Part shown: piece after piece, positions 50,148-62,427 of the stretch
How the letters are laid out: each line of letters begins with the position of its first letter
Numbering within the stretch: the stretch's first letter is position 1
NCBI RefSeq assembly: GCF_030272615.1
Contig: NC_081406.1
Coordinates: 139,401,361-139,465,360 of the forward strand
Direction of reading: 5' to 3'
Length of the DNA: 64,000 nucleotides
Source: Cryptomeria japonica
Taxonomy: Eukaryota; Streptophyta; Pinopsida; Cupressales; Cupressaceae
Position numbers and translations under genes: made by a program
Notes under the pieces: model-generated
Databases searched by the model: none
The model's input: only the letters and a program-made list of their open reading frames with translations
What the model was told of the DNA's origin: nothing

Positions 50148-50199
50148 GCACTATAAGATGATCAATCACAATGTTAAAATATAAAGTCATAAATAGATC

Positions 50200-50520
50200 A
50201 CATAACAAGTCATAAATAAAAAGTCCTATATACAATCACATAACAATTCCTGATGACATAATAACTAGTCTTGAAAAAATAATAATAAGGAAATGACATT
50301 AAAACAAGTCCAAATAACATAATAACAAAACAATGTATCACATATATAATCACTATAGTGCACCAAATCACACAACACAACCTTATATCATAATAGCAAG
50401 GAAATGACATAATAAAAAGTCCTATATATAATCACATAACAACAAGTCCTATATATAATCACATAATAACAAGTCCCAGGATAACATAACAAGTGTCATC
50501 ATAAAAAGTCCACAATACAA
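50200..50520. repeat. Degenerate AT-rich tandem repeat (AGTCCTATATATAATCACAT)
   Basis: The unit AGTCCTATATATAATCACAT with AACAACA spacers appears at 50218, 50419 and 50446, with related AAGTCC and CATAATAAC words between. It fills the 3' flank of the minus-strand gene. Confidence 0.6.
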
Positions 50521-50548
50521 TAACATGACATGATCTAAAATATACAAT

Positions 50549-52645
50549 CTAAGAACTCGTGTGCATCTCATATGCAGTCCTCTTCACTCCACGTGAAGGT
50601 GGCTGAGATGAATCATCCTGCTGCACATGGTCTTGAGATGCACCATCCTGTGTTTGTGCAATACTAGTGTCTCCACCCTCCTGTGCAGTATCAGTGACTC
50701 GACCCCCCTGTGCAGTATCAGTGTCTGCACCCTCCTGTACATTATTAAAATATTTTACATGAGAAGAAGTTACTTGCATAATTCACTTATAAAGTAATTA
50801 AATACTAAAAATTTTAAAATAAATTACCATACAACCATGCTCTACAATTCCCTCACTAGTATGTGGAGGTCCACTATCATGAACAAGAAAAGTGGTCATA
50901 GTCAAGTCCTACCAAAAAAAACATTGTACATCAATTTTGATAATCCCTATAAAAGAGAGGTACATAGTATAAATAAATTAGAAATTATTTTTCTAATCAT
51001 CACCTCAAATGATAATGTCGATGGTTCCATTTGGCTCAATCCCATAGCCATACCAATACTGGTAGGGTATCGACCTGAACAACATATATAAAGCATGAAT
51101 CAAACTTGTATATATACATAAATTATAAAGTATATATATAGACTACAAGATTATCACAAAAAAGAATACATGTGATGCAGGAAAAGTAACTGATGGTCAA
51201 AGGCGTACATGTGATGCGCCATCAAACAATCCAGAAGCCTACAATTGCAAAAAATAATGAATATTGAATCAAAGTTGTACATAAATTAGTAAGCAAGTAA
51301 ACACTTCAAATTAATGGATGAAAAACATACTAGTGGTATATGAGGCTGAGCGTCAGTGGTCCACGGGTCATGTGAAGAACTACCCACCTCAGTGCTACAC
51401 GAAGCACCCCACAAAATTGAAAAAACATATCATATTTACATCATTACATTAAAAAATCTATTGTTTATTTTAAATGTACATATCAATACAATGTATCTAG
51501 ATGAAAGTGCATACCATAAATGGGGCATCAACATCTCTAGGTATTGAGGTAACATGTTGTCGGTTTCTCAATGATGTGGTATGATCCATCCTCTGTTCAG
51601 AAAAAATTGACTCATGTTATGGTTCATATGTGTATATATAAGGAATTTAATATTGCACTGTAAATTATACAAATAAATTTGTACCTCTGTAGGCTGATCA
51701 TCGTCTGCCCATAGGAGATCAACATATGAAGAGACAACATTAGCATGTGCAGCCTCCTCGGCATCATCATAACCACCATGGGCAGCATCAGCATCATCAA
51801 AATCACCATCTCCTCCAAGGGTAGCCTCACTCTGTGGACCCCTACATACATCCCCACAGCTCGTGCAAACATGTGCTATGCTGGGGGTAGCCCTCACCTC
51901 CTGCAATTGTTGTACCAAATTTCCCGATAGGGCACTCAATGAACCTAGAGTAGAATCCACTGCTCGATGATGGGTAGGTGCTGGAACAACTGGTGATGGA
52001 AGAGGAACCAATGGATCATCGTGCGCATGGTTTCTAACCCTATCGCTCAATTTTTCTCCTGGCCTATCTTGGGGCATGCCTCTCCCAACCCCCTGAAATG
52101 ATCTAATATCAAAGTAATTGGGATTTTTGCCCAATTCAAATTCAGCCCATAATTTCTTCAAAAAATACATCAGGACCTCATGATTGGAGTGTGGTGGATG
52201 GTCAAAGACCATCCACCACCGCTCCCAAAAGTGGCTAGCAATGCCCTGGTGCCTACACCATCGAATAGAGATCTGTGGCTTCTTCAGATCTATCTCTTCA
52301 CCCGTCTTAGGGTTCAAAAAAAAAAAATTCAAATCCATTTTTGTTATTTTTAATTCATTAACTTGTTTGTATGTGAGGCCATTAACGTAAAATGCACGCA
52401 ATCCCTCACACCAATTACGATAGTTGTCTAGCTCACTATCTAATGCCTACACAGACTATACAATGCCTTGCATACTATCTGCAAGGTGTAACAACTGAGG
52501 AGGTGGATAAGGCTCATGCCTAATAGTATGAATATCTCTAATCAAAGCATCAATATTAATCCTAATTGTCTGTCTCAACTGATCGGGTGGAGGTGGAGGT
52601 GGACGTGGACCTTATAGCTCATCTATCTCAAACTCATCCATCATG
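50549..52645 (-). pseudogene. Multi-exon gene of unknown function, convergent to the transposase-like gene
   Basis: From an ATG at 52645 or 52642 (MMDEFEIDEL) the frame shows stops near 52612 and at two points near 52455, then stays open from 52401 to about 51680 (GLTYKQVNELKITKMDL, ISIRWCRHQGIASHFWERWW, LKKLWAEFELGKNP). After a likely donor near 51675 small exons are suggested at about 51597-51514, 51410-51332, 51235-51170, 51070-51000, 50905-50830 and 50779-50549, each bounded by AG and GT. The middle is rich in Asp, Ala and His, and the end in Gln, Asp and Ser. I recognise no family. Exon limits are tentative. It could be a second gene of the same DNA transposon or an unrelated host gene in decay. 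Confidence 0.45.
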
Positions 52646-55620
52646 TGAAAATAATCTGCATATATATACAAACATGAAAATTTACAATTACAAACTATTT
52701 AATTTACATTTCACTTTCCAAAAAAACTTATAATTAAATACAATTTAGCAACTAAATTTAAAAAAAGGAAACTCACATAGATTTATAATATTATTAATAG
52801 GTGGGTAATAATAAGCATCATTTAAGAAATATTATCCACTTAAATCAAAGTATAAGAAAAATTCTACAAAATAAAACATCATAATGCCCATGCAACTCAA
52901 ACAATACTTTTTAACATCTAAAGATGAATTAGTATAAGTTCCATCAAAATCATAAAAAATAATCATAAGTTATATCTATGAACTTGTCAATACATGTACT
53001 ACTTTGTTGTGTTCTTTTCTAGAATCATTGGATGATTTAGTGTTCGCAACTAGTAGTACTACACTAAGTTGAAGCTTGAATAAATAGTAGGTTATGTACT
53101 CTTGGAGGAGTTAAAACAAAAAAAAAACTGTACTTTTTTTTATATTCAATTTTATATTGGTATTTTCTTGTTCAAAGTCGCAACCCACAAAATGTGATTC
53201 CAATATTGATCTATATTTGATTCTTATTTTTATTAAATCTGCCACTAGTGTGATTTAATGTCCTCTTAACTTAAATCAAGCTATGTAAATTTAAAGCTTC
53301 GTAACTTTTGATAGAGAGCATATTTTCTCATGCTTCATGTGGCATTGAAAAGGTAGTTCATAAATCGTCATAGATCACACAATTATTTTCTAGAATATTC
53401 CCTCGTATTTTATATTTTATTTTTTGTGATTTCACATTCTAGTCATTTACTTGGACATCTTGGCACTTGAAAATGACCGTCTTACATGAGATGAATTTGT
53501 TTGATATGTTTTATATGTATTGATTTTATTGATCTTTTAAGTTTTTATTTGAGGAGGTATCCTAGGTTTCTCTATTCATCCTTTTGTGGTAAAATTAGAA
53601 AGGGATAACTATGATTCTTTTGTAAAATGGTATCTTGATAAGTTTTAGGTGGTGTAATCATTTTCCTTTTATGTATGGAGTCATACCTAAACTAAAAACA
53701 CTAGAAATTATATAATCTTGTTGTAACATCATTGACCATGTAGGAGTGATTTGATCTAGTATCAAGATCATGATTCTATGTGTATTGCATTTGATATTGA
53801 TTTTCCCCACAAACTTTGGAATAGACTTTAGGAGATCCATGGAGACCCTCATATCTCTCCATTCCTAGAGGATCCTATTGTAGATTGTTTCATTCCCTTT
53901 GTAGATGAAGATCACATACCCTTTGATGGTGATACTTAAGAGGAAATTTATTATATCATATTAAATAATTTATTTACTTAAGATCAAATTTTATTTACAT
54001 ATTAAATAATTTTCAAAATATATTTTAATTATGTACATCAATTATATCAATTAGAATAAAAATTTGGTAATGAAATACAAGCAATTATCATAAAAATTTA
54101 GAATCAATTCATTCTAAATGTAAAATGATACATACACATATAAATATATAATTGGTTTTTTAATTTAATATATACTTGGAAAAATAAATTTATATAGACA
54201 TGTAAATTTTTAAGTAATTTAGTGGGGTTTATAATGAAACCTATCCAAGAAAATTTCTCATATATTAGAATAAGATATTTTATCTTACCATATAAATTAA
54301 GGATCATGACTCACAAGATTGCTATATATCTATGTGTTGTAAACAAAATATGTAAAATACGTACTAATAAAAAACATTTTTCTTTATAAAAGAAAAGATA
54401 TGGACAATTTCCTATAAGATACAAATGGAAAAAAAATACATAACTCATCTACCCTATATAGATACAAATGGAAAAAAATACATTTCTTAGACAACCCTAC
54501 CTTGATTCTCCCTTAACAATTTTCATGTCCATAATTAAAAGGAGTCTTAAGATCCATTTTCATAAGCCTACATTAATAATGAACATAATTAGGTTGAAGA
54601 AAAACCCCTCTTAGATAAAAAAATTTGTGATGTTACCTACCTCCATACTTGTCTCTTCTAGTGCAACTTTCATGAATCCTAGAGTTTATTTTAATTTGTA
54701 AATAAAGATTTGGTTAAACCTTTAGTAAAATAAATTATTACAAGGTTTTTGATCCTTTCCTTTCTCTATGTTTATTATACTTATCATCCAATCCAATGGA
54801 AAAATACACTCTCCTATAACCAAAAAAAACTAAATTTAACTCTAAAAGCTCCAATTAAAAACTAAATATATGTTCCATTTGGTACAACACTGCTAGGAAA
54901 AACACTGATCACTAAGCACCATTTAATACCATAAGCACCAATAACACTCCTTCAAATGTTATAGGACCACTTTTATTACTAATCCATTAAATTAGCATTC
55001 TACAACATGAACACTAATCTAATGAAATTAAAACCATTTACTTAAAACTTATAATTCTCCTTAATAGAATCCTTATCAAACCTCAATAATAGTTAAGGAA
55101 CATTAATCCATGGTGTCCAACTCAATTGCTTAGGACATGAAAACGTTAAAATTTCTGACACTAAATATAGCCACCATTACGAATGCTTAAGGTGGTTGAT
55201 AACATACATGTTACTCTAAATGTTTTCTTGAGCTAGGAATCATGGTATATTGCCACTATTGAATCTTAATCCAATGTTGTATTTACCAAGTAATCAACCA
55301 AGATAGTCAAATTTCTCTTGGGACTTGTTCATTTTTTTCTATTTAGGGTTTAGTGTTTGTTTTTCTGTTCATGGTTTATTGTCTTTTTTTTGTGTCTAAT
55401 GTTTATTGTTCGTTTATGTTTTTGTTTTTTGTTTTTTTTCCTACGGTTTAAATACTATTCATGTTTTTTGTAATATTTGAAAACTAAAAACTATTTTAAA
55501 CATGAAATAAAATAAAATAAAAGATGATTTTCAAACTTTAAAACATAAAAATTAAAAAATAACAATACATTAACATTTTATTATGAAAAACAATAAAAAT
55601 AAATAAAATAGAATATAAAA
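52646..55620. other. AT-rich stretch, no gene seen
   Basis: Three kilobases of A/T-rich DNA with only chance frames of up to about 65 residues. 53500-53930 has a slightly more even composition (TGGAGACCCTCATATCTCTCC) but no protein motif. 55330-55620 holds T-rich then A-rich runs (AATAAAATAAAA). Confidence 0.5.
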
Positions 55621-55679
55621 AATAAAACTAAATACCTAGAAGGAGGTAAAAATGGTCTAGGGGGTCAGCTGGGGTGAAA

Positions 55680-55930
55680 AAAATGGGTACCTGTGCTCCT
55701 CAGAAACATCTACCCATTTTCCAAACAATGAAAATGATGGAAAATGGTTTTAAAAAAAAAAATACATTTCAAAAATGGACGCACGTTTTTTTTCAAATCG
55801 GGTGCCCGATTTGAAAGAAACGGGTGCCCATTTAGCTTTGGGCACCTGTTGCTAAATGGGTGCCCTTTTCTTTATGGCTTGGGCTTACAAATCAGGCACC
55901 TATTTCTAGTGGGCTCATTTTCCAACCCGC
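55680..55930. repeat. GGGTGCCC / GGGCACC palindrome cluster, right
   Basis: Units such as AAATCGGGTGCCCGATTT, AAACGGGTGCCCATTT, GGGCACCTGTTGC and AAATGGGTGCCCTTTTC follow one another, able to fold as hairpins. A GC-rich CCCGCAGACTTTCGCGGG hairpin ends the block near 55925. It resembles the cluster at 39240-39350. Confidence 0.7.
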
Positions 55931-56039
55931 AGACTTTCGCGGGATTGGGACCCAACTTTGTGTGTTTACCCTTTATTAGTTTAGATTTGTTGTCTTACTT
56001 CTCAATTTTGGTTTTCTAAGTTGCCTAAATTTGGGGGAT

Positions 56040-59000
56040 TTATATTTGACAAAGGAGGATCAAGGATTCCTTACCTCCAATCATCTTATTTTTTCAGAAT
56101 CAATTTAGGCAAATTCAATTATGGAAATTGGTGGAACAACGATGAGATCTAAAAGAACAATTTTAGTCAAGGATTTTTCGGTTTTCTTGCTAGAAGAATA
56201 GATCAGAGGGAGATAGAGGGACCAATCAAAGGAGTGAGGAAAAAAAATAAAAAATGATAGAGAGAGAAAAGAGGGTTGAATGGGTGCTTGGGGCCAGAAG
56301 AAAAATCCGTAACATTCAACACTATGTGGAACTAGGCAAAAGTAGTGTAAACAGTTAGAGACATTGAGCATGATTGATCTTTTGCAAGGATCAATAGGAG
56401 TGGAAAGAAGAAATAAAAATGGAGGCAAATAATGGGAGCAGTTTTGATCAAGTCACATATGACCAAGATTTGTAGTTGATGTCTAAAACAATTTTGTCTC
56501 ATATGTAGAAATAATAAAATGTCAATTCAAATTATTTTGGTTGTAGAATTTGTTGATTCACGATTAATTAAATGTTGTTGATTAAGGAACAAATAGGTTT
56601 TGAAGGGACCTGAAACCCTTTTATATAGAACAATTACAAAATCTTGCTAAAAGATTTAGCCATTTTTAAAAAAGAAGCCAAAACCCAACAAAAGACCAAT
56701 AACAAATCAAAAACCACAAAAACGACAGCAAGAAGGAAATCCTTGTTCAATTTTTTTAGGGCCTCCACGGCCTCAGCTTCCAATTGTGTCATGTTGAGTG
56801 CAATATTCTTTAGCTCTTGTATTTCTTGATTAGGAGATTTCTTCTTCGGGTGGCTCTGGTTCTCTTGGAAGGCCTAGTAGTACCCTCTTGTTTCTTCTTT
56901 ATGGAGTCCACATCAAGTATTTTCCCTTCCTAATGGAGGTTTGAAGTTTTCCTACCATTGTATTTATACTTTCAGCTGAATTCTTCATCACATTGTGACT
57001 GTAGGTAACCAAAGAGATAAGATTATCATTACCTTTCTGGATTTTCTTTCCAGATGTTTCAATCTACCTTCATACTCTTTCTTAAATTTCTCCTCCAAAC
57101 TTGAGATTCTGTTGTCATAATATTTCTTAAGATCATTCATTGTGCTTAGTGTCTTCTGCATGTAATCAAAAATTTATTTCCTCTACTCCACAAATCATTG
57201 TTTAGCTCCTTGGTTGTCATGTTTTCTCGTCACTGCCCGAAGTTTAAAATTAATCTTCTTTATTTCATGGAATGCCCATTTGAACATTCTAATATCGTCC
57301 ATAGAAGAATCACAGGTGATGGCTAGAACATCATCAAGGTTTTCTCTATCTAGGCTTAGATAAGGAGAATTAGCATTGAGATGAGTTAGGGAGAGGTTCT
57401 AACTTGCCTAGAATAGAATTGTGGGAAGGCAAGGACTCTGAGTTTGAAATAGAAACAGGGGATGCTACCTTGCTTCAGCGAAGTCTCTGACTCAAAGTTG
57501 GTGTCCTCCATCTCTGTATTCCACTCATCCTTATCAGAGGAGAGGCTAATGTGGTCATCATCCTCAAAATCATGTGATGGGTCAGGATCTCTAGATGCTG
57601 GGGAAGGAAGGGATTTGATATGTTCATTAATCAAGAATAACATACCCCCATGAAAGATAGGTTTTTTCTTGTTCTTCATATGATCTTTGGTGCTAGCATT
57701 GATAGAGGCAAGTAAGAAGAATGGAAATGATAATTTCACCTTATTCCTAAAATGGTTTAGCAAGATAAAATGGTTCCCAAAAGCCTTGGTATATCCCCCA
57801 TCTAGGGTAATATACTTCATAAAAACAAAAAGAACATAGAGCCATAGATTTTACCCATATCATAGATGCTTTTGTACACTTAAAATAGTTAATGAAATGT
57901 TATTTTGTGTTTCTATGTTAAATTACTGAAGTTCTTGTCATATATTTCTATCTATTAGGTTTGATTTTGAAGTTCCTGGACCACTATTGAGAAGATAAAT
58001 AGTTTGCATCTTTTTTCGGTGGTTTGAGATTCAACTTGCATCAGTTTTGTATCAGAGCTACAAGATATGGGAATTGGACAAGCTTGAAGGTGTCTCTAGG
58101 AAACTCTAGAAGGAGTTATTTGCAAAAGAGGATTCTATAACTGCAGACGTTAGAGAAGGAGGCACAAAATATTGCTTGAGATTTTCAGAAGAAGATGAAT
58201 TTGAAGAGAAGGATGAGCTGGGTCATGAGGAATCCTATAATAATCCTATTTTGTGAGGATTATTGGGATGAAGTAAAGAAAAGAAATCCCTTTGAGAAAT
58301 TGGAAGTGATTCAAAGTAGAATGGATGTGTTGGAGAAGTGTTTTCCTAATAGTGTTGTAACTGCAGGACTTCAGAAAAGAAATTAAAGGTAATGAATTTG
58401 CAGTAAATCCATGTCTCTTGTAAGGAATTATAAAAGAAACTGAAGATGAGGAGATAAGTACACTAGTTCCTGAAAATGAGGAAGTGAAGAATGAGATTGC
58501 ATCAATTGAAGAGGTTGTTGTAGATAGAGAAGATCATATTCATGAGCTAGAGGTCGGATAATTCATTGAGCAAGAGTTGATCAAATGAGTCTTATCCCTT
58601 GTGCTAGAGGAGAATGGAGAATGTGCTGATATTCTAGAGATATTACTCAAATTGCTATTAGATATAATCTTTCTATTGCAAGAATTTATGGTTTGATGAG
58701 TTGTTTGATTTAGCTAGCATGTGTTGTTGTAGTTGCATCAATTGAGTCAAAGAGGATTGTTATTTCATGGCATTTAGGCTATTAGTATTAGATTTGAGTG
58801 CCTAATGGATCTAAATGTGGATGCTTTTGATTTGAAGGAGGCATATGAAGTGTACAATATTTCTCTCAACAAAAATTGAGGATTGTCGATTAATTCTATG
58901 TGGCAAGAAGGTAATCGCTTATGCATACCTTCAAAGAGAGAGACCCTCCTAATACAAAATTATTGTGTCATTCCATTGGTAACCTCATGTGCAGATTCGA

Positions 59001-59594
59001 TTATGGGTGTTGAGAAACCAATGAAACGTGGGTGTTTAGATAGGGAGTTTATGGTTGTCTTGTTGGAGGAACTAGTCAGGGGAAAGATAGAGGGATCGGT
59101 TGAAGGAGTGAGGAAACAATTATCAAAAGAGGCAAATTGAAGAAAAAGAGGTTCAAATGGGTGATTGGGGTTAGAATAAAAACATGTATCACTGGATGTT
59201 GTGTGAAATTAGGTAGAAGTAGTGTAAATGGTTAGGGATGTTGAGCATGATTGATCTATGGAAAGGATTAGACAAGAGTAGAAAGAAGAAATGAAAATAG
59301 AGATAGACAACGGAAGCAATTTTGCTCGAGTCATGTGACTAAGACTTGCAGCTAATGTTTGTAAAATAATTTTGTCTCATATTGTAGAAATAATAAAATA
59401 TTCATTCAAATTGTCTGGGTTGTAGAATTTGTCACTTAACAATTAATGAAATGTTAGTTTGTGTTTATTAAATAATTGAGGTTCATGTCACATCTTTCTA
59501 TGTTTTGGGTTTGAGTTTAAAGCTCTTATCACTATTGAGGAGTAGAAATAGTTTGTAGTGTTTGTTTGGTTTGGGATTTGACTTGCATCATTTA
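56040..59594 (+). mobile_element. Small LTR element 3 with an interrupted left LTR
   Basis: The text of 56160-56585 followed by 57885-58043 aligns with one continuous stretch, about 59040-59594. Both end in CTTGCATCA. After the left copy comes TTTTGTATCAGAGCTAC (58044-58060), a slightly damaged primer binding site. I take these as left and right LTRs of a plus-strand element. The interior (about 58050-58900) has only a short broken gag-like frame (for example SEEDEFEEKDELGHEES near 58180) and ends in a purine tract GAAGGAGG. No pol is visible. The outer LTR starts are not clear, and the left one was split by the 1.3-kb insertion at 56590-57880. Confidence 0.65.
56590..57862 (-). pseudogene. 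Repeat-associated ORF family, copy II (inserted in the left LTR of element 3)
   Basis: The open part 57820-57386 on the minus strand reads MKYITLDGGYTKAFGNHF, LLNHFRNKVKLSFPFFLL, HGGMLFLINEHI, then an acidic Asp/Ser/Glu linker. It aligns by eye with the middle of copy I (INHLRSHDLLCFPFYLL, LHQGLI, then an acidic linker). Below 57386 broken frames rich in Lys and Glu continue to about 56600. The block sits between TTAATTAAATGTT (56570s) and TTAATGAAATGTT (57890s), which look like a 12-14-bp target duplication. I do not recognise its function. Confidence 0.5.
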
Positions 59595-60257
59595 GGGATT
59601 CATTTTTTTAGATATTACAACTCACTAGTTTATCTAACTTTTAAATCTAAGAGTTATATGCTTTGTTATTCTTATATCTATAACTCATTTATTGATTTTC
59701 TTATGTTACAAGCTACTTCAAATCTTTTTTTTTATTGCATATTGTATGGATGGTACTATTACTATTCACATAAGCACTATTAACAATCATATTGTTAGAA
59801 CTAAAAATCTTCTTGTAAGGATAACATCATTGGTTGCAGCCACAAATTATAAATAATTTGATGTTGTACAAAGTTATACATTGAAAGTGCAACACATAAA
59901 AAGAAATGAAATAATTCTCAATGATCTAGAATCAATAAAATTATGAAGATGTACACATATGTAGTGCAAAGAAGAGTTATCTTCCACCTGAAAAATTAGC
60001 ATGCAACTCCACGCAAGCACTAAGAGACCTATTTAAGCTTATCACTAGAAATAGAAATATCACTTAGATAAGAGATATCCATGAGAAATAAAACAATTTC
60101 CTATGAAATAATATTCTACACTAACACCCCACCTTAAGATTATCTTAGGTGGGAATAAATGAACTGGGTCAGATCAACTAGGCTTGATGAGATACCAAAG
60201 TACAAAACAATCTCCCATAAAGTAAAAAAATGAAGGAAACCTTTTGGACAAAAAATA
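59595..60257. other. AT-rich spacer, no gene seen
   Basis: Lies between LTR element 3 and the TRIM-like element. Only a short Tyr/Phe-rich chance frame is present. Confidence 0.5.
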
Positions 60258-61155
60258 TGATGTAGGAGCATCTGAGTAGTTCATCTAGTTGGAGTAGTTA
60301 GCAATGGAGTTGCTTGGAGATTTTTGTGTTTCTTCATGTTTGTGAATTTAGAGTTACAAATTTGGATTTAGCATATGGAGATCGTTGTCTTAAACATATT
60401 CAAGATTCATGGCAATTGGATTTGATTCTGGTGAGATACCGATTTCAGTATTGGTTCGGTGTTGGTGTGTTTTTACTAGTTGGTCTTGTGATGTGTGGAT
60501 CGAAGAATAATTGGGTTGTGGATGGTTTATGTGACTTGTGAATTATATGGGAGTGTTGTTTTGGACCTGGCCGATGTTCATGGAGGTTTGTGTGAAGTTA
60601 TAAGCATTATTGGAGATGTTCTTGGTGATTTGGCCAACATGTTAGTGTTGTCTCATTTCATTATGAACTGGTGGATCTTTGGTCAATTTGATTTAGTTGT
60701 TGAGGCTTTCAAATAGTATTGAGGCTTTCAAATAGTATAAAGAGGAAGTTTGGAGATTGATTTGGGGTAATAGAGGTTTGCAAAAGATAAGAATCGAGAA
60801 AGATGTATATTCTGGAGGATTGCGGTGTTCTAGTCCAGTGGACTAAGGTCTGAATCAGCAGAGCATTACCGGAGATAGAGTTGTTAAATAGATGATCTGT
60901 GAATCATAGATTTGAGTTGTTTGAATGATTTTGTGATTCTATTCTATGAATATAATTGTAAAGGCTGAGGGAATATGTAGTTCATCGGAATAATATAAGG
61001 ATTGAGCTTTGAGGCTGGGTTTTTCCCTTTGAGGGTTTCCCTAGGGTATATCTTGTGTTGAATGATCTTTTTTGCTTTGTTATTTCATGGTGTTTGTGTT
61101 ATAGGCTGCAAGTTGAGGTTTTCCTTCATTGGATCTCCCTACCTTGACTGCATCA
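60258..61155 (+). repeat. 5' LTR of the TRIM-like element
   Basis: 898 bp bounded by TGATG and CATCA. It contains GGGTTTTTCCCTTTGAGGGTTTCC-type paired motifs at 61016-61040, as in the other LTRs. Confidence 0.85.
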
Positions 61156-61168
61156 AGTGGTATCAGAG
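61156..61168 (+). promoter_or_regulatory. Primer binding site of the TRIM-like element
   Basis: AGTGGTATCAGAG directly after the first LTR matches the initiator-methionine tRNA site. Confidence 0.85.
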
Positions 61169-61547
61169 TGGGATATGAACCTATTGATGGAGGAAGAGAT
61201 GGTTGTGAACTAGTTGGATGAAAAGAAATTGAGGCAGCTTTAAAACTTGTTCAGATCGTGTCGAGCGTTGAGGTAGTGCAAGGATTGCAAGTAAACCATC
61301 AAACCTAGGAGCATTAACTTGAGGTAGTTGACAGGTGGACTTGAATAGATCATCGAATTGAGGTAGGTTTCAAGGTTGTCTGATAGATCATCGAGGAGTG
61401 GCAGTTGGAACTTATAGTTAGACCACCAAACTTGAGGCAGTTGTAAGTATCTGTGAATAGATCACTGAAGAAGATTTGATGTAGCATTGGTTGTGGCATG
61501 TTGCAGATCAAGTGATGGGACTCACTTTTCAATTAACCCTGAGAGTT

Positions 61548-62427
61548 TGATGCGAGAGCATCTGAGTAGTTCATATGGTTGGAGCAATTAGTAGTGTAGT
61601 TGCTTGGAGATTGTTGCGTTTCTTCATGTTTGTGAATTTACAATTGCATATTTGGATTTAGCATTTGGAGATCGTTGTCTTAAATATTTTCGAGATTCAT
61701 GGCATTTGGATTTTATTCCAATGAGATAGTGATTTCGGTATTGGTATGATGTTTGTGTGTTCTTACCGATTGGTCTTCCAGTTTGTGGAGTGAAGAATAA
61801 TTGGGTTGAGGATGGTTTTCGTGACTTGCGGATCATATGGAAGTTTTGTTTTGGACCTGGCTAATGTCTATGCAGATTTGTGCAAAGTTCTAAGCATTAT
61901 TGGAGATGTTCTTGGTGATTTGGCTGACATATTAATGTGCTCACATTTCATTATGAAATAGTGGATCTTTGACCAACTTGATTTAGTTGTTGAGGCTTGT
62001 GGATAGTGTACAGAGGAAGTTTGGAGATTGATTTGGGGGGACAGAGGTCCACGAAAGATAAGAATCAGGAAAGATGTAGATTCTTGAGGATTGTGGTGTT
62101 TTGGTTCGATGGACTGAGGTTTGGATCAGCAGAGCATTACCGGAGATAGAGTTGTTAAGTAGATGACGTGTGAATCATAGATTTGAGTTGTTTGAATGAT
62201 TTTGTGATTTTGGGCTACGACTAGCATGTGTAAAGCCTGAAGGCATATGTAATTCATCAAAATAATATAAGGATTGGGCTTTGAGGCTGGGTTTTTCCCT
62301 TTGAGGGTTTTTATAGGGTATATCTTGTGTTGAATGATCTTGTTTGCTTTGTTATTTCATGGTTTTTGTGCTATAGGCTGCAAGGCGGGGTTGTCCTTCA
62401 TTGGATCTTCCTACCTTGACTGCATCA
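61548..62427 (+). repeat. 3' LTR of the TRIM-like element
   Basis: 880 bp, partner of 60258-61155, with many substitutions, so the insertion is old. Confidence 0.85.

Larger units (their letters stand above)
60258..62427 (+). mobile_element. TRIM-like LTR element
   Basis: Two direct repeats, 60258-61155 and 61548-62427, start TGATG and end CATCA and align along their whole length. Right after the first one lies AGTGGTATCAGAG (61156-61168), the primer binding site, and just before the second one CCTGAGAGTT, a weak purine tract. The interior is only about 390 bp, too short for any gene, and repeats the phrase ATAGATCA(T/C) with GAGG-CAGTT. This is the plan of terminal-repeat retrotransposons in miniature, though the LTRs are longer than usual. 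No clear target duplication is left (AAATA against AATTC). Confidence 0.85.

Noticed and set aside
51624-51872. Met-rich 82-residue minus-strand frame
   Set aside because: Shifted reading of the Asp/Ala/His-rich exon of the gene at 50549-52645; the composition (repeated Met and Leu) is a frame artefact.
58195-58386. 63-residue plus-strand frame (MNLKRRMSWVM) considered as a gene
   Set aside because: It lies in the interior of LTR element 3, and a neighbouring frame gives a more gag-like acidic reading; both are short and broken.
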